Positions 16,864 through 25,597 of a stretch of 64,000 bases of DNA are shown here, piece after piece (the stretch's first letter is position 1; each line of letters opens with the position of its first letter). The notes under the pieces are model-generated. The model was not told the origin of the DNA. It made no database searches and saw nothing but the letters and a program-made list of their open reading frames with translations. This DNA is from Oscillospiraceae bacterium. Its GTDB lineage: Bacteria > Bacillota > Clostridia > Oscillospirales > Ruminococcaceae. Position numbers and translations under genes: made by a program. The stretch spans positions 62,001-126,000 of the forward strand of contig JAGZUF010000009.1 of the NCBI GenBank assembly GCA_018380115.1. Direction: 5' to 3'.

Positions 16864-17202
16864 ATGATGTTTGGCGCGGGCTGGATGAACCTTGCAAGCC
16901 TTGGCCTTGGCCTTGCGGCGTGGGGCCTGCCGCTGGCGGCGCTGTTGTTTCGGAAAAGGGCCGGAGGCAGGCTTTGCCTAGTACTGGTGTGGGCCAGCGC
17001 TGCCGCGTGCGGTGCGGCGCTTTATTTGCAGATATGTTACCAGAACCACCTTGTGCAGATTCATGACGTTAGCGCCATTTTGGATACCACCGATGCGCTG
17101 GTGTTTGTGGCGGGCGCACTGCTGGCCGTGACGCTGGCGCTGGATGCTGTTGCACTTGCCGTATGGTGCGCAGGTAAGGGGAAAAACAGCAAAGACGCTT
17201 GA
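16864..17202 (+). CDS. small membrane protein, unknown
   Basis: 112 residues with three or four hydrophobic segments (about 8-28, 36-56 and 74-103) and a short basic C-terminal end (GKGKNSKDA). The ATG at 16864 has AAGGGG five bases before; an in-frame GTG two codons earlier overlaps that site. It is the last gene of the operon that starts at 13893. No family is recognised. Confidence 0.65.
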   Translation: MMFGAGWMNLASLGLGLAAWGLPLAALLFRKRAGGRLCLVLVWASAAACGAALYLQICYQNHLVQIHDVSAILDTTDALVFVAGALLAVTLALDAVALAVWCAGKGKNSKDA

Positions 17203-17227
17203 CGCGGCCCGCATTTGCGGGTACAAT
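17199..17227 (+). promoter_or_regulatory. promoter before the 72-residue protein gene
   Basis: TTGACG (17199-17204), 17-base spacer, TACAAT (17222-17227). The -35 box overlaps the stop codon of the preceding membrane protein. Confidence 0.75.
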
Positions 17228-17260
17228 GCTGTTGCATCATAGAAAAAGGAGCGAGAAAGC

Positions 17261-17479
17261 ATGAAGGCGCGCATTCCCAAACACCGCGAGTTCGTCATCC
17301 AGTTCCCGGAGAATTATGAAAAATCGGAAGAGTGCTGGGGCAAGCTGCAGGAGATTATGGACGCATACAAAAAGCAGGGCAAATCGGTGTACACGGAAAG
17401 CTTCATTGAAGACAATGAGGACAAAGTGAAGGCTTTGCAGCAGGAATATGAGTTTACTTATACCATCGAGCTTCGCTGA
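17261..17479 (+). CDS. conserved-looking small soluble protein, unknown
   Basis: 72 residues, charged, predicted mainly helical (KSEECWGKLQEIMDAYKKQGKSVY) with beta-like ends (REFVIQFPENY and YEFTYTIEL). It has its own near-consensus promoter, an AAGGAG ribosome binding site 9 bases before the ATG, and its own terminator, so it is an independent gene. No membrane segment or catalytic motif is seen and no family is recognised. Confidence 0.7.
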   Translation: MKARIPKHREFVIQFPENYEKSEECWGKLQEIMDAYKKQGKSVYTESFIEDNEDKVKALQQEYEFTYTIELR

Positions 17480-17487
17480 ATAAAACC

Positions 17488-17527
17488 AAATCGCCCATGC
17501 GGAATTTCCGCATGGGCGATTTTTTGT
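17488..17527 (+). terminator. terminator of the 72-residue protein gene
   Basis: A 17-bp stem (left arm 17488-17504) with its complement ends in TTTTTT. The A-rich left side would allow weak function on the other strand too. Confidence 0.9.
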
Positions 17528-17528
17528 A

Positions 17529-17831
17529 AGAGAAAACCGCCGGCTGTGCCGGTGAAGAGCCGCGTGGAAAGCTTTCGCTTTACACAGCGGGCAAAACGGG
17601 CTTTCGGCAGCGCCCTTTCACAAAAATATGGTCAGAATGACCTGGCCGCCCGTTTCCGGGCAGCCGGTGAAATTGGGCTGGCGCACTTTGCGCGCGGGTT
17701 TGGCGTTCGGGGCGGGCGTCACTTAAAATAAAAAGAGGCCGCCCGCGAACTTTGCATGTCCACCTGTGAGGAAAACATGTAAAACTCAGCGCAAACAGGG
17801 CGGCAGAGAAAAACAAAGGGCCCTTTACAGT
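17529..17831. other. 303-base gap, no gene recognised
   Basis: One open frame of 61 codons (17546-17731, plus strand) is Arg-rich, lacks a ribosome binding site and is not called. A GGCCGCCCG / CGGGCGGCC pair appears around 17648-17745. The right end lies just after the stop codon of the leftward deacylase gene and may contain its terminator. Confidence 0.4.
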
Positions 17832-18320
17832 TCATATCTGCACAAGATAAAGCTCATTCCCATGCTCTTGAATAATGCCGGCCAGGTCTTTGGCTTTAAG
17901 CCACACGGTGGCGGTGTTGTCATTGGGGTGGACGCCAATCAGGCCGGGCGCTTTGAAGAAATCTTCATCAAGAAAAACCTTCACTTCTCTTTTTGCATCG
18001 TTCAGAATGCCAAATGGCGTCACAGACCCGGCCGTCAGGCCCAAAATACGCAGCAGCTCACTTTCAGGGGCAAAGCTCAGCGGGCGCGTTTGGTTTGCCT
18101 TCCGAAACGCCTTCAAGTCTGCCCGTTTGTTTCCCTTTACCGTAATGAGGTAATAATTCTGCTTTTTATCATCCCGCACGAAAAGGTTTTTGGCGTCTGC
18201 CTCCGGGTAGGGAACAGCAATATCAGATAATTCTGCCATGGTATAGACGGCCCTGTGCTCTGTTATCTCATGCCAAAGGCCTTTTGCAGCCAAAAATGCG
18301 TATATTTCCTGTTTATTCAT
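17832..18320 (-). CDS. Ala-tRNA(Pro) deacylase-like protein (ProXp-ala/PrdX, YbaK family)
   Basis: The 162-residue protein belongs to the YbaK/ProRS INS-domain superfamily that clears mischarged tRNA in trans. Family marks are the KNLFVRDDKKQNYYLITVKGNKRADLKAF block, SFAPESELLRILGLTAGSVTPFGILND, and the late GVHPNDNTATVWLK strand. PrdX of Clostridia is the closest remembered relative and hydrolyses Ala-tRNA(Pro). GAGAGG lies 8 bases before the ATG. It follows the HD-domain gene by 24 bases on the same strand and probably shares its promoter. Confidence 0.85.
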   Translation of the reverse strand: MNKQEIYAFLAAKGLWHEITEHRAVYTMAELSDIAVPYPEADAKNLFVRDDKKQNYYLITVKGNKRADLKAFRKANQTRPLSFAPESELLRILGLTAGSVTPFGILNDAKREVKVFLDEDFFKAPGLIGVHPNDNTATVWLKAKDLAGIIQEHGNELYLVQI

Positions 18321-18344
18321 ATGGTTTGCCTCTCTTTTGAAAAT

Positions 18345-18944
18345 TTACCATTCCAGGCATTTTTCAATGCCGGGAAGCAGGGTGTAAATGGGCGCCCCGG
18401 CCATGGCTTCAAAATATGCCTTGTATTCACAGGTTTTGTTCCAGCGCGCAAGCGTAAAGGGAAAAAGCCCATACCGCCTTGCCGTGTCAACGAAGCGCTT
18501 TTCCAGAATGCAAAAACCGTCCGCGCAGGCCAGCGCATCACACAGGATGATGAGCTTGTCGTAATTGTCGTATTCCAGCCGGCTCAGATAATCGCGGATA
18601 AACGCATACTGCCCGGCGGTGATATCTTTTTTGCCGATATCGGCATCGACATCCTTAACAGGAAAAGAGTGCGTCAGGCAGACCCTTGCAACCTCGTCCC
18701 ATCCGTTTGACATGGCGTAGTCATACCCGTCTATGATATGCCGCATGGCTGCAATGCCTGTCCGCCTGCCGATGTCATGCAAAAGCCCGCACACAAATGC
18801 CTTTTCTTTATCCATTCCGCTGCATCGCGCAGCAATGTGTTCTGCGGCGCTGGCCGTGTAACGGGAATGGTCCGTCCATTTTCCCGGGTTCATCTGCCCG
18901 GCCAGCTCCAGCTCGGAAATGGCCGCCTCTCTGGAGGGAAACAT
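18345..18944 (-). CDS. HD-domain phosphohydrolase
   Basis: 199 residues with metal-binding HD-domain features: His26 in KWTDHSRYTASAAEHIAARC, the LLHDIGR motif at 55-60, a later THSFP segment, and LCDALACADG near the position expected for the last Asp. HD proteins hydrolyse phosphate esters or nucleotides; the substrate cannot be read here. GGGGG lies 6 bases before the ATG. It is the first gene of a leftward pair with the deacylase. Confidence 0.85.
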   Translation of the reverse strand: MFPSREAAISELELAGQMNPGKWTDHSRYTASAAEHIAARCSGMDKEKAFVCGLLHDIGRRTGIAAMRHIIDGYDYAMSNGWDEVARVCLTHSFPVKDVDADIGKKDITAGQYAFIRDYLSRLEYDNYDKLIILCDALACADGFCILEKRFVDTARRYGLFPFTLARWNKTCEYKAYFEAMAGAPIYTLLPGIEKCLEW

Positions 18945-18980
18945 GAAAAACCCCCTTTTTCAGATCTGATAGCTGAGCCT

Positions 18981-19009
18981 ATTATAACACGGCGTGCAGG
19001 CAGTGTCAT
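18981..19009 (-). promoter_or_regulatory. promoter of the HD/deacylase pair
   Basis: On the minus strand ATGACA (19009-19004), 17-base spacer, TATAAT (18986-18981). It is close to consensus and lies about 37 bases from the ATG. Confidence 0.75.
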
Positions 19010-19194
19010 TTTTTGCGCTTCGGGCCCGCATGTGCCGCAGCGCGGCTTTGCCTTTGCCGGCGGGCTTTGGGCAATGCAAGCTTCCGGGCGTTTTCTTTTG
19101 CCGCCGGTTGTGGTACAATAAGGCACGCGGAATCAAGTTATGTGCGCGGGCACAGCGTTGCGCTGCCTGCGCTGCGCAGAAAGGGGGCCCCTGT

Positions 19195-20562
19195 ATGGAA
19201 CACACCATTGCCGCGCTGGCCACGCCGCCGGGTGAGGGCGGCCTTGCCGTGGTGCGCATATCGGGCGAAAGGGCCTACGAGGTGGCGGGCGCGGTGTTCC
19301 GCCCAAGGGCAGAGGGCCGCAGCCTTGCAGACGCAAAGGGCTACACGGCCATGCTGGGCTTTTTTGAAGAAGAAGGGCAGGTGCGCGACGAGGTGGTGGC
19401 CCTGTGCTTCCGCGCGCCTAAAAGCTACACCGGCGAAGATGTGGTAGAGCTTTCATGCCATGGGGGCAGCGCGGTTTGCGCCGCGCTGCTGCGCGCATGC
19501 TGCGCGGCAGGCGCACAGCCCGCCGGGCCGGGCGAATTTACAAAGCGCGCATTTTTGAACGGGCGAATTTCGCTGACGCAGGCCGAGGCCGTGATGGACT
19601 TAATTGGCGCCTCGTCACGGCAGGGCGCGGCTGCTGCGGCCGCCGCCATGGAGGGTGCGCTGTACCGGAAAATAGAGGCCGTGCGCGCCGCGCTGGTGGC
19701 GCTGGCCGGGCACATTGCTGCATTTACCGATTACCCGGAGGAGGACGTGGAGGAGCTTTCTGTCGGCGCCCTGCGCCATACGCTGCGCATACAGAAGGCC
19801 GTGCTGGACGAACTGGTGCGCGGCTATGATACGGGCGCCGTGCTGCGCCGCGGCGTGCAGGCAGCCATTGTGGGAAGCCCCAATGTGGGAAAATCTACTC
19901 TGCTGAACCTTCTTGCAGGCTTTGAAAGGGCCATCGTCACACCCATTGCGGGCACCACGCGCGATGTGGTGGAACAGGAGCTTTCGCTGGGCGGCGTGCG
20001 CATTCATCTGGCGGACACCGCAGGAATTCGGGAAACGCAGGACACAGTGGAGGCCGAGGGCATCCGCCGCAGCTATGCCAGGCTGCGGCAGGCAGGGCTG
20101 GTGCTTGCCGTGTTTGACGCCTCGCAGCCGCTGGGCCGGGCGGATATCGAGCTTGCCAAAGCGTGCGGGGGCCGCCCTGCGCTTGCCATTCTGAACAAGA
20201 CGGATTTGGAAAAGCGCGCCAGCGAAGAAGAGCTTGCGCCGTATTTTACAAAAATCATTTCCATTTCGGCAAAAGACACCGCGTTTCTACCCGCAGTAGA
20301 ACAGGCAGTGGCCGAGGTGCTGGGCGTGGCCCATGCAGACCCGGACGCCCTTCTGCTTGCGAACGAGCGCCAGCTTGCAGCCGCAAAAGCGGCACAGGCG
20401 GCCCTTGCCGACGCGCTTGCGGCGGTGGAGGGCGGTTATACCCTGGATGCGGCTGGCGTGTGCGTAGACGATGCCTTGAATGCCCTGTATGCGCTGACGG
20501 GCGAAAACGCCACAGAGGACGTTATAGAGGAAGTGTTCTCCAAATTTTGTGTGGGAAAGTGA
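19195..20562 (+). CDS. mnmE: tRNA modification GTPase MnmE
   Basis: The 455-residue protein works with MnmG to install the (carboxymethyl)aminomethyl group on wobble uridine 34 of tRNAs. The N-terminal formyl-THF-binding domain starts with HTIAALATPPGEGGLAVVRISG. The embedded G domain, from about residue 222, shows GSPNVGKSTLLN, AGTTRD, DTAG(IRET) and NKTD. The C-terminus ends with the conserved FCVGK, whose Cys is catalytic or structural in the family. AAGGGGG lies just before the ATG; a longer in-frame reading upstream is not supported. A TGGTACAAT extended -10 lies near 19116. mnmG follows two genes later. Confidence 0.96.
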   Translation: MEHTIAALATPPGEGGLAVVRISGERAYEVAGAVFRPRAEGRSLADAKGYTAMLGFFEEEGQVRDEVVALCFRAPKSYTGEDVVELSCHGGSAVCAALLRACCAAGAQPAGPGEFTKRAFLNGRISLTQAEAVMDLIGASSRQGAAAAAAAMEGALYRKIEAVRAALVALAGHIAAFTDYPEEDVEELSVGALRHTLRIQKAVLDELVRGYDTGAVLRRGVQAAIVGSPNVGKSTLLNLLAGFERAIVTPIAGTTRDVVEQELSLGGVRIHLADTAGIRETQDTVEAEGIRRSYARLRQAGLVLAVFDASQPLGRADIELAKACGGRPALAILNKTDLEKRASEEELAPYFTKIISISAKDTAFLPAVEQAVAEVLGVAHADPDALLLANERQLAAAKAAQAALADALAAVEGGYTLDAAGVCVDDALNALYALTGENATEDVIEEVFSKFCVGK

Positions 20563-20572
20563 GGCGGCCTGC

Positions 20573-21337
20573 ATGCTGGATTTTATCCGCCCGCAAAAGC
20601 ATTTTCCGCTGGCTGTCACGCGGCACGCCCTGCGCGGCGGCGCCGCGCTGCGCGTGGCACACCTGACAGACCTGCACCTGGAGGATGGTGCAGACGCAGC
20701 CTGGCTGAGGCGGCTGGTGCGCGTTGTGAATGCGCAGCGCCCGGATATCATCTGCTTCACAGGCGATTTTGCCTGCCGCCGCGCGCGGTTTGCCGCAGCG
20801 GAGAAGTATTGCGAAATACTGCGCGGGCTTTGCGCCGGGCACGGAAAGTTTGCCGTCACCGGCAACCACGATATTCTGGGCGCGGCGGGAAGGGCGCCGC
20901 AGCTCATCTGCCGCGCGGGGTTCACTCTTTTGCAAAACGAGGCAGCCCGTGTTGTGATAAGCGGACAAAATGTGGACATCTTGGGCCTTTCCACTATGAA
21001 ATATGCAACGCCTGCCACGGCAAAGCGCCGCTTCCCGCTGAGGGGAGAGCGGCCGGGCGCGGCCTTCCGGCTGGGCCTTGTGCACGAGCCCGCGGCTGTG
21101 CAGCTTCTGCCGGAGGGCTGGGCGGGCCTTATTCTGGCAGGGCATACGCACGCGGGGCAGCTTCATGTGCCGCAGCTGGAAAGGCTGTGGCTGCCGAAGG
21201 GCTCCGGCCCGTATGCCCACGGGCTTTACCAGACGCCTGCAGGGCCTTTGTACGTTTCGGCGGGCCTTGGGGAAAGCGGGCCGCGCATGCGCTTTTGCGC
21301 GCCGCGCGAGGCGGCGGTTTTCAACATCAGGCCCTGA
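20573..21337 (+). CDS. calcineurin-like metallophosphoesterase (YkuE type)
   Basis: The 254-residue protein has all the dimetal site motifs in order: VAHLTDLHLED (DxH), ICFTGDF (GD), VTGNHDILG (GNHD), LGLVHEP, and AGHTHAGQLHVP (GHxH). The short HFPLAVTRHAL lead-in resembles YkuE-like proteins, although no clear signal peptide is seen. Substrate unknown. GTGAGG lies 8 bases before the ATG. It begins 10 bases after mnmE and is inserted between mnmE and mnmG, which are often adjacent. Confidence 0.85.
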   Translation: MLDFIRPQKHFPLAVTRHALRGGAALRVAHLTDLHLEDGADAAWLRRLVRVVNAQRPDIICFTGDFACRRARFAAAEKYCEILRGLCAGHGKFAVTGNHDILGAAGRAPQLICRAGFTLLQNEAARVVISGQNVDILGLSTMKYATPATAKRRFPLRGERPGAAFRLGLVHEPAAVQLLPEGWAGLILAGHTHAGQLHVPQLERLWLPKGSGPYAHGLYQTPAGPLYVSAGLGESGPRMRFCAPREAAVFNIRP

Positions 21338-21373
21338 CAGTGTGGAAAGTTTTGCAGGGCAAAGGAGCAGCGG

Positions 21374-21757
21374 ATGGCCAGCGATTATTTGATGCGCCAG
21401 ATAGAGGATATGGCGCGGCTTTGCAGCGAGGTGCTTTTTGCGAAGCACACCGAGCCGCTGCCCGTGTTTGATGAACAGGGGAATGTGACGGAAAACGGAG
21501 TGCTGTACGGGCGCCTGCGCATGCTGTGCAGCGGGGGACGGGTGAACGAGGCGGAAAACCTGCTGTTTGACAGGCTGGACGCCCCCGGCGGGGAGGCGCT
21601 TCTGCCGGCGGCCGTACAGTTTTATAAAGATATTCAGAATTGGGAGGACGCCGCGCTGGAGCAGGCGGGCTTTTCCCGCGCAGAAATTCGGGACGGGCTG
21701 GCCGAGGTGCAGGCCCGCCTGCAGAGCGCACAAATGGAACGGAGCGATAATCCATGA
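21374..21757 (+). CDS. small helical protein, DUF6483-like
   Basis: 127 residues, predicted helical, opening with DYLMRQIEDMARLCSEVLF, which I associate with DUF6483 proteins of Clostridia; the assignment is from memory and weak. The C-terminal half has helical repeat-like segments (GRVNEAENLLFDRLD, FYKDIQNWEDAALEQAGFS). Its stop overlaps the mnmG start by four bases (ATGA), suggesting translational coupling. No catalytic motif is visible. Confidence 0.65.
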   Translation: MASDYLMRQIEDMARLCSEVLFAKHTEPLPVFDEQGNVTENGVLYGRLRMLCSGGRVNEAENLLFDRLDAPGGEALLPAAVQFYKDIQNWEDAALEQAGFSRAEIRDGLAEVQARLQSAQMERSDNP

Positions 21758-23667
21758 ACCGGCTGGGAAATTATGATGTGATTGTGGTGGGCGCAGGGCA
21801 CGCGGGCATAGAGGCCGCGGTGGCGTCGGCAAAGCTGGGCGCGCGCACGGCTCTGTTCACCCTTACGCTGGACGGCGTGGCAAACCTGCCCTGCAACCCC
21901 TCTATCGGCGGCACTGCCAAGGGCCACCTTGTGCGCGAGATAGACGCCCTAGGCGGCGTAATGGGCATAGCGGCAGACGCCACGTTCCTGCAAAGCCGCA
22001 TGTTGAACCTTGGCAAGGGCCCGGCGGTACATTCCCTGCGCGTGCAGACAGACCGCAGGCGGTACCACGCCTATATGAAGCATCTGCTGGAGCGCACGGA
22101 AAATCTGGAGCTGAAGCAGGCGCAGGTGACGGCCATATGCACAAAGCGCGGCCGTGTGACGGGCGTGGAAACGCAGCTGCATGCCTTTTACGGCGCAAAG
22201 GCTGTGGTGCTGTGCACGGGCACTTATCTGGGCGGGCGCATTTTTGTGGGCGATGCAAGCTATGACAGCGGGCCGGACGGCGTGTGCGCCGCCGTGCAGC
22301 TTACACACAGCCTGCGCGCGCTGGGCCTGCCGCTGCGCCGATTCAAAACGGGCACGCCTGCGCGCGTGCACCGGCGAAGCATTGATTTTTCAAAGCTTGT
22401 GCGCCAGAAGGGCGACGATACCATCCAGCCGTTTTCCTTTCTGACAAAGGGCGAGATGAAAAACAGGGTGGATTGCTATATCGCCTTTACAAACGAAGCC
22501 ACCCATGACGTTATCCGCGCAAACCTGCACCGCTCGCCGCTGTACGGCGGCGCCATTGAGGGCATCGGGCCGCGCTACTGCCCCTCTATTGAAGACAAGG
22601 TGGTGCGCTTTGCGGAAAAGCCGCGCCATCAGATATTTGTAGAGCCGTGCGGCGAGGACACAGAGGAGATGTACCTTCAGGGCATGTCCTCCAGCCTGCC
22701 CGAAGACGTGCAGAACGCCATGTACCGCACCATAGAGGGCTTTGAGCATCTGGAGCTCATGCGCCCGGCCTACGCCATTGAATACGACTGTGTGGACCCG
22801 ACGGCCCTTGGCCCCACGCTGGAGGCAAAGGCGGTGAAGGGGCTGTACGGCGCAGGGCAGTTCAACGGCACCTCCGGCTATGAGGAGGCCGCCGCACAGG
22901 GCCTGCTGGCGGGCATCAATGCGGCGCGCGCCGTGCGCGGGGAAGAAGGGGTGGTGCTGGCCCGGCAGGAAAGCTATATCGGCACGCTGGTGGACGACCT
23001 TGTGACAAAGGGCGTGCTGGACCCCTACCGCATGATGACCAGCCGTTCGGAATACCGGCTTTACCTGCGGCAGGATAATGCCGACGAGCGCCTTACCCCG
23101 CTTGGCCGCGCCATCGGCCTTGTGGACGACGCGCGCTGGGCGGATTTCTGCGCCCGCAAGGCCGCAAAGCAGGCCGAGCTTGCCCGGCTGCAGCAGACGG
23201 TGATGCGCCCGGCGCAGGCAAACCCCGTGCTGGAGGAAAAGGGCGAGCCTCCGCTGCAAAGCGGCGCCGCGGCGGCAGACCTTCTGCGCCGCCCGGCCCT
23301 GCACTATGCGGACGTGGCCGCCATGGCGGGCGAGGGGCGCGATATGACGCCCTTTTTGTGCTACTGCGTGGAGGTAGAGCTGAAATACGCCGGGTATATC
23401 CGCCGCCAGAAAAGCCAGATAGAAAAAACACAGCGCTATGAGCACACGCCCATCCCGCCGGATTTTAACTATGCGGCGCTTGCGGGCGTCAGCCTGGAGG
23501 CAAGGGAAAAGCTGGCGCGCATACGCCCGCGCAGTGTGGGCCAGGCATCGCGCATTCCGGGCGTCAGCCCGGCAGACACGGCCTGCCTCGCCGTGGCGCT
23601 GGCGAAGGCGCGGGGCGAGGCGGCGCGCGCTGCGGCATGCGTGCGGAAGGAAGAGGAGGAAATATGA
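21754..23667 (+). CDS. mnmG: tRNA U34 carboxymethylaminomethyl modification enzyme MnmG
   Basis: This 637-residue FAD protein is MnmE's partner. It opens with the dinucleotide-binding VIVVGAGHAGIEAAVASAKLG, followed by NPSIGGTAKGHLVREIDALGG and the GTYLGGRIFVG, LRRFKTGTPARVH and GTSGYEEAAAQG blocks of the GidA family. The C-terminal helical domain (YAGYIRRQKSQIEK) binds tRNA and MnmE. Length is normal. Start and stop both overlap neighbouring genes by ATGA, so it is translated in a chain with the small upstream protein and rsmG. Confidence 0.97.
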   Translation: MNRLGNYDVIVVGAGHAGIEAAVASAKLGARTALFTLTLDGVANLPCNPSIGGTAKGHLVREIDALGGVMGIAADATFLQSRMLNLGKGPAVHSLRVQTDRRRYHAYMKHLLERTENLELKQAQVTAICTKRGRVTGVETQLHAFYGAKAVVLCTGTYLGGRIFVGDASYDSGPDGVCAAVQLTHSLRALGLPLRRFKTGTPARVHRRSIDFSKLVRQKGDDTIQPFSFLTKGEMKNRVDCYIAFTNEATHDVIRANLHRSPLYGGAIEGIGPRYCPSIEDKVVRFAEKPRHQIFVEPCGEDTEEMYLQGMSSSLPEDVQNAMYRTIEGFEHLELMRPAYAIEYDCVDPTALGPTLEAKAVKGLYGAGQFNGTSGYEEAAAQGLLAGINAARAVRGEEGVVLARQESYIGTLVDDLVTKGVLDPYRMMTSRSEYRLYLRQDNADERLTPLGRAIGLVDDARWADFCARKAAKQAELARLQQTVMRPAQANPVLEEKGEPPLQSGAAAADLLRRPALHYADVAAMAGEGRDMTPFLCYCVEVELKYAGYIRRQKSQIEKTQRYEHTPIPPDFNYAALAGVSLEAREKLARIRPRSVGQASRIPGVSPADTACLAVALAKARGEAARAAACVRKEEEEI

Positions 23668-24371
23668 GCGCAATAGATACACAGCGCCTGTGTGAAAAGG
23701 CCGCCGCATACGGTGTGGATATTTCGGCCGCGGCCCCCCGGCTGGCGGCCTATGCGCAGATGCTGGTGGAATACAATAAAAAAGTGAACCTTACGGCCAT
23801 CACGGACGCCGAGGGCATCGAGGACAGGCATTTTATCGACAGCCTGCTTCTGGCAAGCCAGCCGGAGGTGGCGGGCAGCCTTGTAGATGTGGGCACGGGC
23901 GCGGGCTTTCCGGGCATTGTGGCAAAGCTGTATAAGCCGCAGCTTGCCCTGACGCTGATGGAGCCCACCGGCAAGCGGGTGGATTTTCTGCGCTATGTGT
24001 GCGGCCAGCTTGGCATTGCGGCCGAATTTGCCAAAGAGCGCGCGGAGGAGGCCGCCCGCAAGCGCTGGCGCGAGACCTTTGACGTGGCCAGCGCGCGCGC
24101 TGTGGCATCGCTGCCAGTGCTGCTGGAATATTGCCTGCCGCTTGTAAAAAAAGGCGGGCTGTTTATTGCCATGAAGGGTGCTGGCGCTGTGCAGGAGGTG
24201 CAGCAGGCCCAGGCCGCCGCGGCAAGGCTGGGCGGGAAATATGCAGGCAGGCGGGATTTTACATTGCCCGACGGCAGCGCCCGCAGCCTGTTGTTTTACG
24301 AGAAAATATCGCAAACTCCGCCGGTTTACCCCAGAAACGGCGGAAAAATTGCAAAAGCACCGCTGAAGTGA
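23664..24371 (+). CDS. rsmG: 16S rRNA (guanine-N7) methyltransferase RsmG
   Basis: 235 residues. RsmG (GidB) methylates G527 of 16S rRNA using S-adenosylmethionine; its loss gives low-level streptomycin resistance in many bacteria. Visible are LVEYNKKVNLTAITD, HFIDSLL, the AdoMet loop LVDVGTGAGFPGIV, and VASARAVASLPVLLEY. GAGGAGG lies just before the ATG, which overlaps the mnmG stop. The last 25 residues (PPVYPRNGGKIAKAPLK) are typical of the family. Confidence 0.95.
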   Translation: MSAIDTQRLCEKAAAYGVDISAAAPRLAAYAQMLVEYNKKVNLTAITDAEGIEDRHFIDSLLLASQPEVAGSLVDVGTGAGFPGIVAKLYKPQLALTLMEPTGKRVDFLRYVCGQLGIAAEFAKERAEEAARKRWRETFDVASARAVASLPVLLEYCLPLVKKGGLFIAMKGAGAVQEVQQAQAAAARLGGKYAGRRDFTLPDGSARSLLFYEKISQTPPVYPRNGGKIAKAPLK

Positions 24372-24419
24372 CAGTTCTGCTGTCGAAAACAGAAGATGGA
24401 AATAACTGGAAATTAAAAC

Positions 24420-24461
24420 GCCCCCGTGGTATGCTTTCTTTCGAAGAAGGCCCACGGGGGC
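24420..24461 (+). terminator. terminator-like hairpin between rsmG and the noc-like gene
   Basis: GCCCCCGTGG (24420-24429) pairs perfectly with CCACGGGGGC (24452-24461); the loop also has a TTCTTTCGAAGAA-type inner stem. The tail (TTTGTGTG) is short, so partial termination or attenuation is likely. Confidence 0.55.
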
Positions 24462-24534
24462 TTTGTGTGCCCCCCTGCGCTGTGCAGGCCGTGCAGCCTG
24501 CAGGCCCCGGCGCTGTGAAAAAGGAGGAACACAC

Positions 24535-25563
24535 ATGAAGGAAAAACTGGAGGAGCACGCGCGGGTGGTGCTTTTAGATGTAGAACGCATTACGCCCTCC
24601 CCCTATCAGGCCAGAAAAACATTCAGTGAGAAAGAAATTAAAAAGCTGGCTGTGAGCATTTTGCAGAACGGCCTTTTGCAGCCCATCAGCGTGCGCCCCA
24701 CGGTGGACGGGCGCTGGCAGCTTATTGCGGGTGAAAGGCGCCTGCGCGCGTGCAGGCTGGCCGGCATGCGCACCATTCCCGCCATTGTATATCACTTTGA
24801 AGATGAGAAAACAGCGGCCCTCAGCCTTTTGGAGAATATCCAGCGCGAACAGCTCAACCCGTTCGAGCAGGCGCGCGCCTTGCGGGAACTGCTGGACCTG
24901 TGGGGCTGCACGCAGGAGGCCGGGGCCCGGCGGCTTGGCATAGCCCAGCCCACGCTGGCAAACAAGCTGCGCCTTTTGACGCTTACCCCGGCCCAGCAGG
25001 AATTTTGCGTGGCGCAGAACCTCACAGAGCGCCATGCCCGCGCCGTGCTGCGCCTGCCTACGGAGGAGCTTCGCTCGAAGGCGCTGAAGGCCGCCGCACA
25101 ACGGGGCTATACTGTACAGCAGACAGAAGCCATGGTAGAGCGTGTGCTTTCGGCGCGGCCAAAGCCAAAGCGCAAGCTGATGGTAAAGGATGTGCGTATT
25201 TTTGTAAATACTATCGAGCACGCCCTGAAGGTGATGACGGGCAGCGGTATTCCCGCTACAGCCACCCGGAATGAAAGTGACGAATATATCGAATATGTCG
25301 TGCGCATCCCTACACGGCCGCCTGCCCGCCCGCCTATGCAGGAAAAAGAGGATTCCGCAGAAGGAGGCAGGGATGAAATAAAGAAAAACGGGCCATCTTC
25401 TGGCACCGCCAGAAAAGAGCCGGGGCCTGCGGCCCAAGGGGAGGCCGCTCCACCTTCACAGGCGGGGCCAGAGCCACCGCAGGTGCAATATACTCAGGCA
25501 AAAGAAGTGCCTCTTTTGCCTGGGCCGGAAGAAAGGGCGCCTGCCCCGCAGGCGGAAGAATAG
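24535..25563 (+). CDS. noc: ParB/Noc-family DNA-binding protein (noc-position paralog)
   Basis: 342 residues. The ParB N-terminal CTP-binding domain is clear (ITPSPYQARKTF, LQNGLLQPISVRP, GERRLRACRLAGM, LLENIQREQLNPFEQA), followed by the helix-turn-helix (TQEAGARRLGIAQPTLANKLRLL, about 130-155) and a dimerisation region up to about 270. The last 70 residues are Pro/Glu/Ala-rich and look disordered. By synteny (rsmG-noc-parA-parB) this is the nucleoid-occlusion factor. Unlike B. subtilis Noc, no N-terminal amphipathic membrane-binding helix is evident. GGAGG lies 7 bases before the ATG. No copy of the Noc site ATTTCCCGGGAAAT was noticed here. Confidence 0.85.
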   Translation: MKEKLEEHARVVLLDVERITPSPYQARKTFSEKEIKKLAVSILQNGLLQPISVRPTVDGRWQLIAGERRLRACRLAGMRTIPAIVYHFEDEKTAALSLLENIQREQLNPFEQARALRELLDLWGCTQEAGARRLGIAQPTLANKLRLLTLTPAQQEFCVAQNLTERHARAVLRLPTEELRSKALKAAAQRGYTVQQTEAMVERVLSARPKPKRKLMVKDVRIFVNTIEHALKVMTGSGIPATATRNESDEYIEYVVRIPTRPPARPPMQEKEDSAEGGRDEIKKNGPSSGTARKEPGPAAQGEAAPPSQAGPEPPQVQYTQAKEVPLLPGPEERAPAPQAEE

Positions 25564-25597
25564 CGGCAGGCTCTGGTGGAAATCAGATTATGAAAAA

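Noticed and set aside
17546..17731. 61-codon plus-strand frame
   Set aside because: No ribosome binding site, Arg/Gly-rich composition, and follows a terminator without a promoter.
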